Positions 34,425 to 43,311 of a stretch of 64,000 nucleotides of DNA are shown one piece after another. Source of the stretch: an uncultured Lachnospiraceae bacterium. GTDB lineage: Bacteria; Bacillota; Clostridia; Lachnospirales; Lachnospiraceae. The position numbers were made by a program, and so were the translations under genes. The first letter of the stretch is position 1. The number at the start of each line of letters is the position of its first letter. A model generated the notes under the pieces. That model was not told the DNA's origin, did not search any database, and was given only the letters and a program-made list of their open reading frames with translations. Location of the stretch: positions 83,985 to 147,984 of the forward strand of contig CARQVR010000003.1 in assembly GCA_949051815.1 (NCBI GenBank), read 5' to 3'.

Positions 34425-36281
34425 TCACTGCCGTCCCATCAATTCACCGGGTTCTTCGGGCTGCGGATAACTGATATCGAAAAGCGACTCAAACTCTGCA
34501 CGGTTGATCTTTTCCTTTTCCAGAAGGAGCTTCGCGCACTTATGCAGCACACCCTCGTGCTCCATAATGATATCTCTCGCCTTCTGATAGCAGTCGTCGA
34601 TAATCGTTTTTACTTCCCTGTCGATCTCCCCGGAAACAAGCTCGCTGTGGTTCTTGGCGTGAGCCAGATCTCTTCCGATAAACACTTCGTCGTCATCGTC
34701 GTCATAATTGATCACGCCAATGCTGTCGGACATCCCGTAGCGGGTTACCATCCTGCGGGCTACCTTGGTAGCTTTCTTGATATCGCTGGACGCTCCCGTG
34801 GTAATATCGTCAAAAATAATCTCCTCCGCGATACGGCCGCCCAAAGACACCATAATATCCTCGATCATCTTCCCCTTTGTGAGGAACATTTCGTCCTTCT
34901 CGGGAAGGGGCATCGTGTAGCCCGCCGCTCCCAATCCCGTAGGAATGATAGAAACCGTGTAAACCGGACCCACATCCGGCAGCACATGGAAAAGAATCGC
35001 GTGACCTGCCTCGTGGTAGGCCGTGATCTTCTTTTCCTTCTCCGAAATGATGCGGCTCTTCTTCTCCGCGCCGATTCCCACCTTGATAAACGCTTTCTTG
35101 ATATCCTCCTGCCGTACAAAAGCCCGTTTGTCCATCGCCGCGTTGATAGCAGCCTCGTTTAACAGGTTCTCCAGATCCGCTCCGGTAAAGCCCGCCGTAG
35201 TCTGGGCAATCTGCTGCAGATCCACATCGTCGCCGAGAGGCTTATTCTTCGCATGTACTTTTAAAATATCCTCTCTGCCCCGCACATCCGGGGAAACCAC
35301 GGTAATTTTCCTGTCAAAACGCCCGGGACGAAGGATCGCCGGATCTAAGATATCCACGCGGTTTGTGGCCGCCATCACGATAATGCCCTCGTTGACGCCG
35401 AAACCGTCCATCTCCACCAAAAGCTGGTTTAGGGTCTGCTCCCTCTCGTCATGGCCGCCGCCCATACCGGTACCGCGGCGTCTGGCCACCGCATCAATCT
35501 CATCTATAAAAATAATGCATGGCGCATGGCGTTTCGCTTCCGCAAACATATCGCGCACACGGGACGCACCCACTCCGACAAACATTTCCACAAAATCCGA
35601 ACCCGAAATACTGAAAAAGGGCACATTCGCCTCGCCTGCAATCGCCTTGGCAAGAAGCGTCTTACCCGTGCCGGGCGCGCCTTCCAAAAGCACACCCTTG
35701 GGGATTCTCGCGCCGACCTTGGTAAACTTGCCCGGCTCTCTGAGAAACTCCACAATCTCCTGCAGTTCCTCCTTTTCCTCCTTTAAGCCGGCCACGTCTC
35801 CCAGCGTAATCCTATTTTCTGCCCCGATGGTAAGTCTGGCCCGGCTCTTTCCGAAGTTCATCATCTTACCGCCACCACCACCGGCATTCTGGGAATTCAT
35901 CATCACAAAGAAGAACACGCAGACTACCACCACGATCAAAATAGGCAGCACACTGTTTAAAAACCAGCTCTCCTCCGGCACGCTCTCCACAGAGCAGTCT
36001 ATGCCCTGCTCCCTGACGATACGCTCCATCTCCGTCACGTCCGTCACATAGAGCACTTTTTCCTCACCGCTTTTAAGTACCACCTTAAGCGAACCTGTCG
36101 GCGTATCCTTGTTCGGACAGATCGTCACCACCGCGACTTCATTTTCCTCCATCTGTCTCTCAAATTCGCCTCTGGTGTATCCGCTTCCAGGCACCCGCAG
36201 CGTTCCCACCCAAACGGTAAACAGCAGCAGGCAGATAATAATCACAAAATACAGATAAAAACTTCTACCACTCTTGTTCAT
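34425..36281 (-). CDS. ftsH: ATP-dependent zinc metalloprotease FtsH
   Basis: The 618-residue protein has two N-terminal membrane segments (about 9-29 and 111-128), an AAA+ domain with Walker A GAPGTGKT (201-208) and Walker B IIFIDEIDA, and a zinc protease domain with HEAGH (423-427). It degrades membrane and cytosolic proteins at the membrane. It closes the conserved block that runs hpt, tilS and spoIIE-like upstream. The ATG start MNKSGRSFYLYFVIII fits the family. Confidence 0.97.
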   Translation of the reverse strand: MNKSGRSFYLYFVIIICLLLFTVWVGTLRVPGSGYTRGEFERQMEENEVAVVTICPNKDTPTGSLKVVLKSGEEKVLYVTDVTEMERIVREQGIDCSVESVPEESWFLNSVLPILIVVVVCVFFFVMMNSQNAGGGGGKMMNFGKSRARLTIGAENRITLGDVAGLKEEKEELQEIVEFLREPGKFTKVGARIPKGVLLEGAPGTGKTLLAKAIAGEANVPFFSISGSDFVEMFVGVGASRVRDMFAEAKRHAPCIIFIDEIDAVARRRGTGMGGGHDEREQTLNQLLVEMDGFGVNEGIIVMAATNRVDILDPAILRPGRFDRKITVVSPDVRGREDILKVHAKNKPLGDDVDLQQIAQTTAGFTGADLENLLNEAAINAAMDKRAFVRQEDIKKAFIKVGIGAEKKSRIISEKEKKITAYHEAGHAILFHVLPDVGPVYTVSIIPTGLGAAGYTMPLPEKDEMFLTKGKMIEDIMVSLGGRIAEEIIFDDITTGASSDIKKATKVARRMVTRYGMSDSIGVINYDDDDDEVFIGRDLAHAKNHSELVSGEIDREVKTIIDDCYQKARDIIMEHEGVLHKCAKLLLEKEKINRAEFESLFDISYPQPEEPGELMGRQ

Positions 36282-36347
36282 GCAGTCATTCCTCTACTCC
36301 GTTCTTCTTGCAGGCAGCGCAGGAAACACACTGACCTGTAGAAACAT

Positions 36348-36872
36348 TCACTCGAACTTTACGACTCCGATATAAGGCAGGTTGCGGTACTTCTGATCGT
36401 AATCCAGACCGTATCCCACCACAAATTCATCCGGAATATTAAATCCTGTGTAATCCACCTTCACATCCACCACACGCCTGTCCGGCTTGTCTAAAAGCGT
36501 ACACAGCCTCACATCCAAAGGCCCTCTGCTGTCCAGCATGTCAAGCAGATAACTCAGCGTCCGTCCGGAATCCACAATATCCTCCACCACGATTACATGC
36601 TTGTCCTTAAGAGGCTCGTCCAGATCCTTCACAATCCTGACTACGCCGCTTGATTTCGTGTCCCCGCCGTAGCTGGATACTGACATAAAATCAATGGACA
36701 CCGGCACAGAGATCCGTTTGGCCAGCTCGCACATAAAAAAGCTGCCGCCTTTTAACACACATACCAAATGCACCTGTTTTCCGGCATAATCTCTGGAAAT
36801 CTGATCACCGATTTCCTGAATCCGCCTGTCAACCTCTTCCTCCGTCAACAATACTTCTATCCGTTCCGCCAT
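36348..36872 (-). CDS. hpt: Hypoxanthine-guanine phosphoribosyltransferase
   Basis: The 174-residue protein has the phosphoribosyl-pyrophosphate loop VIVVEDIVDSGRT near residues 92-104 and the family C-terminus with PDEFVVGYGLDYDQKYRNLPYIG. It salvages hypoxanthine and guanine. Its ATG has a perfect GGAGGAG site that lies inside the 3' end of tilS, and the two genes overlap by 44 nt. Confidence 0.95.
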   Translation of the reverse strand: MAERIEVLLTEEEVDRRIQEIGDQISRDYAGKQVHLVCVLKGGSFFMCELAKRISVPVSIDFMSVSSYGGDTKSSGVVRIVKDLDEPLKDKHVIVVEDIVDSGRTLSYLLDMLDSRGPLDVRLCTLLDKPDRRVVDVKVDYTGFNIPDEFVVGYGLDYDQKYRNLPYIGVVKFE

Positions 36873-38427
36873 GGTCTCCTCCTCTTACGCGTACTTCCAA
36901 AATACGCCTTGTGCTTTTTTCCACCTTATACTGTCTGCTAACGCGGTAGCCGGGTACCCACAGAATATGGGCGCCGTCCGCCAGAAGATACATGCTGTCC
37001 CGTTTCGCCTTCGGGATTTTTTCATTAATCATGTACTGCTTTACAGACTGGGTATGAAGTGCGTCGTCTATGGTAAGATAATCCCCGGGCCTTCTCGTCC
37101 GCAGAGATAAAGACGTAGTTATTTTATCATAATCAAACCATTTCGTATATCTGTTTTCGGGAATATTTTGCTCCTTTCTGTAGAAAAAGGACGCTGCCGG
37201 AAGAAATGCAGCCTCCCACAGAATAAAAACAAATCCCTCTGCATCCGGCACGTCAAACTCTGCCGCTTCACCCGGAGTAAGTGCAGACGGTGCAATGCAG
37301 ATCTCCGGCAGGTTCCCCGAAAGCACCGCCGGACTGTCGCGATACACCTGCTGCCCCGGACCGGCCGCCCGTTCTTCCCTGCGCCTTAAAAACAGCGTAT
37401 CGTATTCCTTGACAGCTCTGATTCCGTAGGGAAGAAAAAGCTCCTTGCTGCCCTCCTTCTCCGTAAGCTCCATTAATCCCGCAATATGGCGTGCGGTAAT
37501 ATCCTTTCTGTGGGGTGTCATTCTCTCCAGCGCGCGCAAAAGAATACGCTTTCTCATCACCACATCCTCCGCGCGAAACCCGGTCAGCCCTATTTTGATC
37601 TCCCCGTACAGATTTCCCGTCTCTCCGGCGCCTTCCCCCGTGTCATTCCCGCCGGATCTTCTTTCCACATCCTCCTGCACACAGGCATCATAGCGCCTTT
37701 GCGTTTCTCCGGCCAGATAGCTCTCTGTCTCCGCCAGCAGATCCGCCAGCTCGCACATATGCGAAACCGCGCCGCCGCAGATTTCCCGCTGCGCATAAGG
37801 CAGTATGTGATGCCTGATTTTGTTGCGGGCGTATCCGTCCTCCCCGTTTGTGGCGTCCTCCTGCCAGTCCAGTCCTTCCGCCTCCAGATAGGCTTCAATC
37901 TGTTCCCGTCCCACACATAAAAGAGGCCGGATGACCGATTCCCTGACTGGCCGGATCGACGAAACGCCTTTCAGGCCGCTGCCCCGGAACATATGAAAGA
38001 GCATGGTTTCCGCCCTGTCGTCCGCATGATGCGCCACCGCGATTCTGCATCTGTCCCCTGCCCGGATTTCCCCGAGCACCTCCTGAAACGCCTGATAACG
38101 GAGCAGACGTCCGGCCTCCTCCGGTGACAGTCCGTGCGCCGACGCGTAACCTGCCATATCCACTTCCCGCAAATAGAAGGGAATCCCCCACAGACCGCAC
38201 AGCTTTTCCACAAAAACGGCGTCCTCTCCGGCCTCCGCGCGCATTCCATGATTCACATGCACCGCTGCCAGCCGGAACGGGATCTCCTTTTGGAGCCGCA
38301 TCAGCAAATGCAACATACAAACCGAATCCGCGCCGCCGGAAACACCCGCCGCTACGCAGTCCCCCGGCTGCACCATTCCATGTACATTGACATATTGTTT
38401 TACTTTCTCAAACAGTTTATCCTTCAT
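36829..38427 (-). CDS. tilS: tRNA(Ile)-lysidine synthase
   Basis: The 532-residue protein has the PP-loop AGVSGGADSVCML near residues 27-39, with HVNHGMRAEAGEDA. The TilS C-terminal domain follows, with SLRTRRPGDYLTIDDALHTQSVKQYMINEKIPKAKRDSMYLL. It makes lysidine at the wobble position of tRNA-Ile. Its last 44 nt overlap the start of hpt; the extra C-terminal residues (GGDHGGTDRSIVDGGRG) look like readthrough into that region. Confidence 0.93.
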   Translation of the reverse strand: MKDKLFEKVKQYVNVHGMVQPGDCVAAGVSGGADSVCMLHLLMRLQKEIPFRLAAVHVNHGMRAEAGEDAVFVEKLCGLWGIPFYLREVDMAGYASAHGLSPEEAGRLLRYQAFQEVLGEIRAGDRCRIAVAHHADDRAETMLFHMFRGSGLKGVSSIRPVRESVIRPLLCVGREQIEAYLEAEGLDWQEDATNGEDGYARNKIRHHILPYAQREICGGAVSHMCELADLLAETESYLAGETQRRYDACVQEDVERRSGGNDTGEGAGETGNLYGEIKIGLTGFRAEDVVMRKRILLRALERMTPHRKDITARHIAGLMELTEKEGSKELFLPYGIRAVKEYDTLFLRRREERAAGPGQQVYRDSPAVLSGNLPEICIAPSALTPGEAAEFDVPDAEGFVFILWEAAFLPAASFFYRKEQNIPENRYTKWFDYDKITTSLSLRTRRPGDYLTIDDALHTQSVKQYMINEKIPKAKRDSMYLLADGAHILWVPGYRVSRQYKVEKSTRRILEVRVRGGDHGGTDRSIVDGGRG

Positions 38428-38454
38428 GCTTCGCCTGTCCGCCTGCTGCCCCGG

Positions 38455-39687
38455 CTACAGAGAACCTTCCTGATCCCAGATTCCCGTTACAAGTACCGTC
38501 ATATCATCCCGGATCCGCCCCCGGCTCTGCCCGATCGCATAGGCCAGAATCTGGTTCGCTATTTCTCCCGGATTATTGTATTCCATCCTGCCGATAATTT
38601 CCGGCAGCGCCTCCTCACCGATACCTTCCGACAGTGCGTCGAGCACCCCGTCCGAAAGCATAATCACATAATCCCCGCTTTGCAGCGTCCGATTCTGTAT
38701 TTCCGGCGCAAGCTGTCCAAACACGCCCAAAGGCAGATTTCTTGAGGAAAGCCTGTCCACCAGACGCCCTCTTTTGATATAAGTGCTGGCCGCTCCCACC
38801 TTCATAAACTCGCAGGTTCCCGTATAAAGGTCAATATCGCAGATATCCAGCGTGGACATAACCTGTTCCTGTCCTGACGCCGCCATTGCCCCGTTCACCA
38901 TCTGCACCGCGGGTTCCTTGCCAAATCCCGCCTCCAGAAGACGCTCCATCATCTCAATCACGCGACTGGATTCCCGACAGGCCTCCTCTCCGGAGCCGAC
39001 GCCGTCCGAAAGCATAATCAGCAGTCGTCCCGTATCCGATTCAAAGAAGGAATAGCTGTCCCCCGACACCTTTTCCGTCTCCTTCACCGCCTTGGCAAAG
39101 CCCGTCAGCAGGTGATACTGCGGTTCCTCCAGAAAATAGTATGTGTTATATTCCGCCGCAAGATAAACCGGTGTATTCTTCGCCGCGCAGAGTCTGCGGT
39201 TCATGGCCACCGATATGTAATCCGCCACATCCTCCGTGGAAATATATTCCGTCTCCCCGAAGCGTGAACGCCTTCCGTCGGCCTGCCTCATGACAAGGCT
39301 GATCTCCCGATGGCCGTCCTCATGTTCCAGCTCCAAAAACTCTTTAAGTATAATACCGGATTCCCGGAGCATGGCCGCCATCTGCTTATACCGCCTTTCT
39401 CCCATAGGACGACAGCGGCAGGTTTCTCTCGCCGTCACCGCCAGAATATGCGCCATCTCCTTTAAGTGCTCCGCCAAAAGCCCCTGACTCTCCTGCAAAC
39501 GCCGCCTGCAAAGGTATTCCTGTCTGTCCGCAGGATCCTCCCCTGCAGGCTCGTCCTTCGTCTGCATGTCCTCAAACAAATCCGCCAGATCCCGGAAAGA
39601 CTCCGCATAAGCCAAAAGCTTTTGTCTCCCGTACTCCGGTATCATATCTATTCTGTCTTCTTCCCCTGCATTTCCCCGTCTTTTCAT
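38455..39687 (-). CDS. SpoIIE-like PP2C phosphatase, soluble form
   Basis: The 410-residue protein matches the C-terminal half of SpoIIE: a coiled helical stretch (about 60-130), then the PP2C domain with GDSYSFFESDTGRLLIMLSDGVGSGEEA and DYVIMLSDGVLDAL carrying metal-binding Asp residues. The usual N-terminal membrane segments of SpoIIE (about 10 in Bacillus, total 827 residues) are absent. Its gene position between divIC and tilS is that of spoIIE. It might release a sporulation sigma factor without a membrane anchor, but that is inference. An alternative is another PP2C paralogue. Confidence 0.8.
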   Translation of the reverse strand: MKRRGNAGEEDRIDMIPEYGRQKLLAYAESFRDLADLFEDMQTKDEPAGEDPADRQEYLCRRRLQESQGLLAEHLKEMAHILAVTARETCRCRPMGERRYKQMAAMLRESGIILKEFLELEHEDGHREISLVMRQADGRRSRFGETEYISTEDVADYISVAMNRRLCAAKNTPVYLAAEYNTYYFLEEPQYHLLTGFAKAVKETEKVSGDSYSFFESDTGRLLIMLSDGVGSGEEACRESSRVIEMMERLLEAGFGKEPAVQMVNGAMAASGQEQVMSTLDICDIDLYTGTCEFMKVGAASTYIKRGRLVDRLSSRNLPLGVFGQLAPEIQNRTLQSGDYVIMLSDGVLDALSEGIGEEALPEIIGRMEYNNPGEIANQILAYAIGQSRGRIRDDMTVLVTGIWDQEGSL

Positions 39688-39791
39688 CGCACACCGCCTC
39701 CATATATGTCATACAGCCTGTCCGGATAAGGCCAAAAAGCCCGCAAAACCCGTCTTACACATATATATGAAAAGCTGATGCGTTTTATTCC

Positions 39792-39824
39792 AAAAATCGA
39801 GTAGGAGAAAATTTCCCCTACTCG
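39792..39824 (-). terminator. Terminator after divIC
   Basis: Perfect 8-bp arms CGAGTAGG and CCTACTCG (39798-39824), extended by an inner GAAA/TTTC pairing, are followed on the minus strand by a TTTTT run (39793-39797). It separates divIC from the spoIIE-like gene. Confidence 0.75.
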
Positions 39825-39903
39825 CCGTTTAAAATCAACTTATTTATATCCTGTTGTGCTGCCTCCGCCGGCAACTGCCCCAGCCGGCACAAAACACCCG
39901 GAT

Positions 39904-40209
39904 TTATTTTTCATCCTTAAAAATAATTTCGCCCTCATACACCAGACCAAGCTTCTCCTTCGCCACTTCCTCGACGAATTTCTTAGTCTGCGTATATTTT
40001 CCGTACTCCTCAATTTCTGCGGCTCTCGCTTCCTCCGCCTCTATTTCCTGAATCAACGCCGCTTCCCTGTCCATGTAAAACTGGCGCTTCTCCCGAAGCT
40101 CCACACTCTTAAAGGTAACCACGAGCATCATCATCAACACTACAGTGGTAACTAAAAGCATGGCCAGCCTGTTCTGACGTCTTTTACGATATGCTGCTTT
40201 TCTTGCCAT
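39904..40209 (-). CDS. divIC: DivIC/FtsB-family division protein
   Basis: The 101-residue protein has a basic N-terminus, one membrane segment (about 15-34, LAMLLVTTVVLMMMLVV), then a coiled coil (about 38-78) rich in E/A. This is the DivIC/FtsB shape of cell division septum proteins. The position next to yabQ and spoIIE is conserved in Bacillus and Clostridia. Confidence 0.88.
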   Translation of the reverse strand: MARKAAYRKRRQNRLAMLLVTTVVLMMMLVVTFKSVELREKRQFYMDREAALIQEIEAEEARAAEIEEYGKYTQTKKFVEEVAKEKLGLVYEGEIIFKDEK

Positions 40210-40239
40210 GCCCTTAAACTTTCCCTTCTCCCCCCGCGA

Positions 40240-40728
40240 TTAGCGTTTACATAAAACCATTCTAATGGTTTTTATTATAGCCGTCAACCGTTTTTTAATA
40301 AAATCTTTACACTTTTTCAATTTCTTTCCAAGGCAAAGAACAAACGTTTTCCCCGCAGAAATCAAGCATTTCAGGGGTTTTAGCACAATTTGTAGGAGAC
40401 GAAAAACAAACCACATGATCTTGTGTAGGCATGTTGACATAACATTTATGAATGCATCCCTGACAACCACTTTATAAAAAAACATACCGATCGTGGCGCC
40501 CAGAACCGCAAACCAACGAAGCGTTCCGTCGTTCTCCCGGTAGAGCATATAGAAAACGCCGATCCCGCAGGCCAGCCAGAACAAAAAATCTTCCATTGAC
40601 ATGAAAACTGTCCCATGCCGGAAAAGCCTGCGAAGCACGCGGATCCAGTCATAGATAAAAGTGATAACCAGCCCCATAATAACGGAATGTGTAAAAAAAG
40701 TAAGCTCCTGCACGATCTCCCGGCTCAT
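40240..40728 (-). CDS. yabQ: YabQ, sporulation membrane protein
   Basis: The 162-residue protein has three to four membrane segments at its N-terminus (TFFTHSVIMGLVITFIYDWIRVLRRL, FLFWLACGIGVFYMLYREND) and a basic C-terminal tail. This length and shape match YabQ, which in Bacillus is needed for the spore cortex. It sits directly between yabP and divIC, as in the canonical operon. Confidence 0.88.
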   Translation of the reverse strand: MSREIVQELTFFTHSVIMGLVITFIYDWIRVLRRLFRHGTVFMSMEDFLFWLACGIGVFYMLYRENDGTLRWFAVLGATIGMFFYKVVVRDAFINVMSTCLHKIMWFVFRLLQIVLKPLKCLISAGKTFVLCLGKKLKKCKDFIKKRLTAIIKTIRMVLCKR

Positions 40729-40750
40729 ATCTTACCCTGCTCCCACGTTA

Positions 40751-41041
40751 TTACTTAAACAGTCTCGCCAGCAGGGATTCGCCCTTTGTCCCATACCCCG
40801 CGGTTTCCGAGTAAGTAAAACTATCAATCCGTCCGTCGATATCTACTTCGCCTTTATCAAGAGAAAGCCTGCTGACATGCAGCTCCCCGCCACGTATCAT
40901 CAGCATTCCCTGCTCTGTCTCCAGCAGAATCTCATTCACGTCGAAGGAAAGCACATCGTTTACACCCGTGAGTGCACAGGTTCTTCTGCCCGTAAGCATC
41001 AGCTTATGCGGCCGTTTACCGCCGTTATTCAGATCTTCCAT
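40751..41041 (-). CDS. yabP: YabP-family spore protein
   Basis: The 96-residue protein begins MEDLNNGGKRPHKLMLTGRRTCALTGVNDVLSFDVNEILLETEQGMLMIRGG, the typical YabP motif with TGVxDVxSFD. It is a spore assembly protein with a beta-rich fold. It lies just upstream of yabQ, 22 nt away. Confidence 0.92.
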   Translation of the reverse strand: MEDLNNGGKRPHKLMLTGRRTCALTGVNDVLSFDVNEILLETEQGMLMIRGGELHVSRLSLDKGEVDIDGRIDSFTYSETAGYGTKGESLLARLFK

Positions 41042-41118
41042 ACACGCCCTCCTATACCATAAGTATGGTACTGATTCAGTGTATGTCTGCTCTTTTGAAA
41101 ATATGTCTCCTCCGTAAT

Positions 41119-41361
41119 CTATGTGAGATAACGGAACAGCTCCTTCGCCTCTTCCTTGCGCACTGTCTCCTGCACGTCGAGGACTTCCACCTTCACTTCC
41201 TTATTGCCAAACTGTATCGTAATTACGTCCCCCGCCTTTACATTGGCGGACGCTTTCGCGGGTCTGTCGTTAATAAGAACCCTGCCCGCGTCACAGGCCT
41301 CATTGGCCACCGTGCGGCGTTTGATTAATCTTGACACCTTCAAATATTTATCCAGTCGCAT
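41119..41361 (-). CDS. S4-domain RNA-binding protein (YabO/HslR type)
   Basis: The 80-residue protein starts MRLDKYLKVSRLIKRRTVANEACDAGRVLINDRPAKASANVKAGD, which is an S4 domain. It binds structured RNA, in relatives at the stalled large ribosomal subunit. The operon position is conserved (hup - S4 - yabP - yabQ). AGGAGG lies 7 nt before the ATG. Confidence 0.92.
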   Translation of the reverse strand: MRLDKYLKVSRLIKRRTVANEACDAGRVLINDRPAKASANVKAGDVITIQFGNKEVKVEVLDVQETVRKEEAKELFRYLT

Positions 41362-41414
41362 GTTTACCTCCTGTTTGTTCCGCTTTTTTCACCGCGTTTT
41401 TTGTTCATATAGAA

Positions 41415-41441
41415 AGGCCCGTATGCAGTGCATACAGGCCT
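41415..41441 (-). terminator. Hairpin after hup (weak terminator)
   Basis: An inverted repeat AGGCCCGTATGC (41415-41426) and GCATACAGGCCT (41430-41441), with one mismatch, is followed on the minus strand by TTT only. It may act as a partial terminator or mRNA stabiliser. Confidence 0.5.
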
Positions 41442-41462
41442 CATCTGTCTCCGAAAATTCAA

Positions 41463-41738
41463 TTATGCGTTAAGCATATCCTTTAAAGCCTTACCAGCCT
41501 TAAACTTAGGAGCCTTGGATGCAGCAATCTTCATAACAGCGCCGCTCTGGGGATTTCTACCCTCTCTGGCTGCTCTCTTGGAAACTTCAAAGGTACCGAA
41601 ACCAACTAACTGTACCTTGCCGTCTTTCTTCAGCTCGTCAGCAACTACGTCCGTAAATGCCTTTAAAGCCTTTTCTGCATCTTTCTTAGATAAGCCTGCC
41701 TGATCAGCCATTGCTGCTACTAACTCTGTCTTGTTCAT
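41463..41738 (-). CDS. hup: HU family DNA-binding protein
   Basis: The 91-residue protein is a full HU: MNKTELVAAMADQAGLSKKDAEKALKAFTDVVADELKKDGKVQLVGFGTFEVSKRAAREGRNPQSGAVMKI. It bends and compacts DNA. The strong AGGAGGAG site suggests high expression. Confidence 0.97.
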   Translation of the reverse strand: MNKTELVAAMADQAGLSKKDAEKALKAFTDVVADELKKDGKVQLVGFGTFEVSKRAAREGRNPQSGAVMKIAASKAPKFKAGKALKDMLNA

Positions 41739-41838
41739 TTGAACTCCTCCTCTTAAAATGAGTTATCGTATTATTTTTAGGTCTCTCTCGAAAACCGTCT
41801 ATACATATTTATATCTGCTTTTACCTGGCATGTCAAGC

Positions 41839-41865
41839 AAAAAATGCCTTTTTTACGGCATTTTT
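41839..41865 (-). terminator. Terminator after mazG
   Basis: An inverted repeat AAAAATGCC and GGCATTTTT (arms 41840-41848 and 41857-41865) is followed on the minus strand by further T. It separates mazG from hup. Confidence 0.7.
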
Positions 41866-41935
41866 CGGGTTTGCACGCATTTGTTTCTCCCTGTTCGACC
41901 CATATTTATAAAATAGCGGCTTATTGTCAGAAAAC

Positions 41936-42640
41936 TTACTCGTATTTCTCGATTAAATCATCTATTCGATCTGCCAACGCCTGTTCCTGCGGGATTTTCA
42001 TGATTCTGGACACATCGCTGATCCGCAGAAGCAGCGCGGATAAAAGGGATTCTGCTTTTTCTTTGTCGGTCTGCTGTTTGCAGTCTTTTAACGCCTCCGC
42101 CAACTCGCAGATCGCAGCCGTATCCTGTTCAAATGTACTACCCTTTTCATAGTGCTTGTCTATTTTCTTCAATACTTTGACCGCTCTGGTCAGCGACGGG
42201 AGTTCTTTCGGGATCTCCTTTAAGGGGGATTCCACCCAGTCCTTATCCTTCTTCTCTTCTTTTTTGATCTCCTCCCAGTTCACGAGCACCTCATCGGGCG
42301 TATCCGCGTTGCCCGTGCCGAAAACATGGGGATGCCGCCGCACCATTTTGCGACTGACCTCGTTTACCACATCCTTCATGGTAAAAAGACCCTCCTCAGA
42401 AGCAATCTGCGCATGCATCACCACCTGTAAGAGAACGTCCCCCAGCTCTTCTATCATATTTTCGGGATTGCCGGTCTTATGATAAATCCGGATCGAGGCA
42501 AGCAGCTCTGCCGCCTCCTCCATCATACAGGGTTTTAAGCTGTCGTGTGTCTGCACCCTGTCCCAAGGGCAGCCGTTCTCGCCGCGAAGTGCCGCGATGA
42601 TTTCCAAAAATTCTTCGTAAGTGTATTGTTTTTCGGACAT
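41936..42640 (-). CDS. mazG: MazG-type nucleoside triphosphate pyrophosphohydrolase
   Basis: The 234-residue protein contains a MazG domain with LRGENGCPWDRVQTHDSLKPCMMEEAAELLASI and EELGDVLLQVVMHAQIA, whose acidic residues bind magnesium. It is shorter than the two-domain Bacillus YabN. It hydrolyses NTPs to NMP and pyrophosphate and may clear damaged nucleotides. A GAAGGAG site precedes the ATG. Confidence 0.92.
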   Translation of the reverse strand: MSEKQYTYEEFLEIIAALRGENGCPWDRVQTHDSLKPCMMEEAAELLASIRIYHKTGNPENMIEELGDVLLQVVMHAQIASEEGLFTMKDVVNEVSRKMVRRHPHVFGTGNADTPDEVLVNWEEIKKEEKKDKDWVESPLKEIPKELPSLTRAVKVLKKIDKHYEKGSTFEQDTAAICELAEALKDCKQQTDKEKAESLLSALLLRISDVSRIMKIPQEQALADRIDDLIEKYE

Positions 42641-42664
42641 GTGTGCTCCTTCTTATTTACTATA

Positions 42665-42922
42665 CTATGAATAATGCCCCCGACATGAAATGACATAAAC
42701 GATATCATTCTGCACAAAATAAACAATTCGATTCGTCTCATCTATGCGCCGACTCCAATATCCGCTCAAATTATCTTTAAGTGCTTCTGGTTTTCCTCTT
42801 CCCTCAAAGGGCGTTCTTTTTATTTCCTCTACTAATATATTAATCCGTTTTAATGTTTTTTTGTCCTGTGTCTGCCAGTAAAGATAATCATCCCAGGCTC
42901 TATCTTCCCACAGCAGCCGCAT
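42665..42922 (-). CDS. RelE/YoeB-type mRNA-interferase toxin
   Basis: The 85-residue protein begins MRLLWEDRAWDDYLYWQTQDKKTLKRINILVEEI and ends GYWSRRIDETNRIVYFVQNDIVYVISCRGHYS. This is the YoeB/Txe family of ribosome-dependent mRNA nucleases, with the C-terminal HY ending. Its ATG overlaps the antitoxin stop by one base (ATGA). The toxin is held by the upstream antitoxin. The pair lies inside a sporulation-linked block and was probably inserted there. Confidence 0.9.
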   Translation of the reverse strand: MRLLWEDRAWDDYLYWQTQDKKTLKRINILVEEIKRTPFEGRGKPEALKDNLSGYWSRRIDETNRIVYFVQNDIVYVISCRGHYS

Positions 42923-43191
42923 TAATCTTCCACCTCCGTAAGTTCGTGCTCCTCAAAATGTGCCTTCCCTTGCGTAACATCCTGAGCAATTTCCTCTAAA
43001 TAACGCATATTGCTTTCAGAATAAAACGGATCTACACTGACATCAAAAGGGATCCTTTTTTCACGACTTACTTTTTTTGCAAAAATAGTAAAGGCTGTCG
43101 TCATTGACATTCCTAATTCTGAACACGTCTGCTCCATACTTTTTTTTAAATCTGCATCCATGCGAAAATTTACATTTACCGCCTGTGCCAT
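42922..43191 (-). CDS. DinJ/RelB-type antitoxin
   Basis: The 89-residue protein begins MAQAVNVNFRMDADLKKSMEQTCSELGMSMTTAFTIFAKKVSREKRIPFD, a ribbon-helix-helix DinJ/RelB antitoxin. YoeB toxins usually pair with a Phd/YefM-type antitoxin, so the pairing here is unusual. The C-terminal, acidic part (SNMRYLEEIAQDVTQGKAHFEEHELTEVED) would bind the toxin. It probably also represses the operon promoter upstream. Confidence 0.9.
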   Translation of the reverse strand: MAQAVNVNFRMDADLKKSMEQTCSELGMSMTTAFTIFAKKVSREKRIPFDVSVDPFYSESNMRYLEEIAQDVTQGKAHFEEHELTEVED

Positions 43192-43221
43192 ATTTAACGC
43201 CCCTTTCTGTTTGCTAAATTA

Positions 43222-43250
43222 ATTATATACGGATACAATAAAAATCGCAA
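43222..43250 (-). promoter_or_regulatory. Promoter of the toxin-antitoxin pair
   Basis: On the minus strand, -35 TTGCGA (43250-43245) and -10 TATAAT (43227-43222) are spaced 17 bp, ending about 31 bp before the antitoxin ATG. No clear dyad was seen. Confidence 0.65.
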
Positions 43251-43311
43251 TTACTTTTCATTACAATATCATTACAAATTAAAATGAAATTATCCGCATA
43301 ATATATAATCA

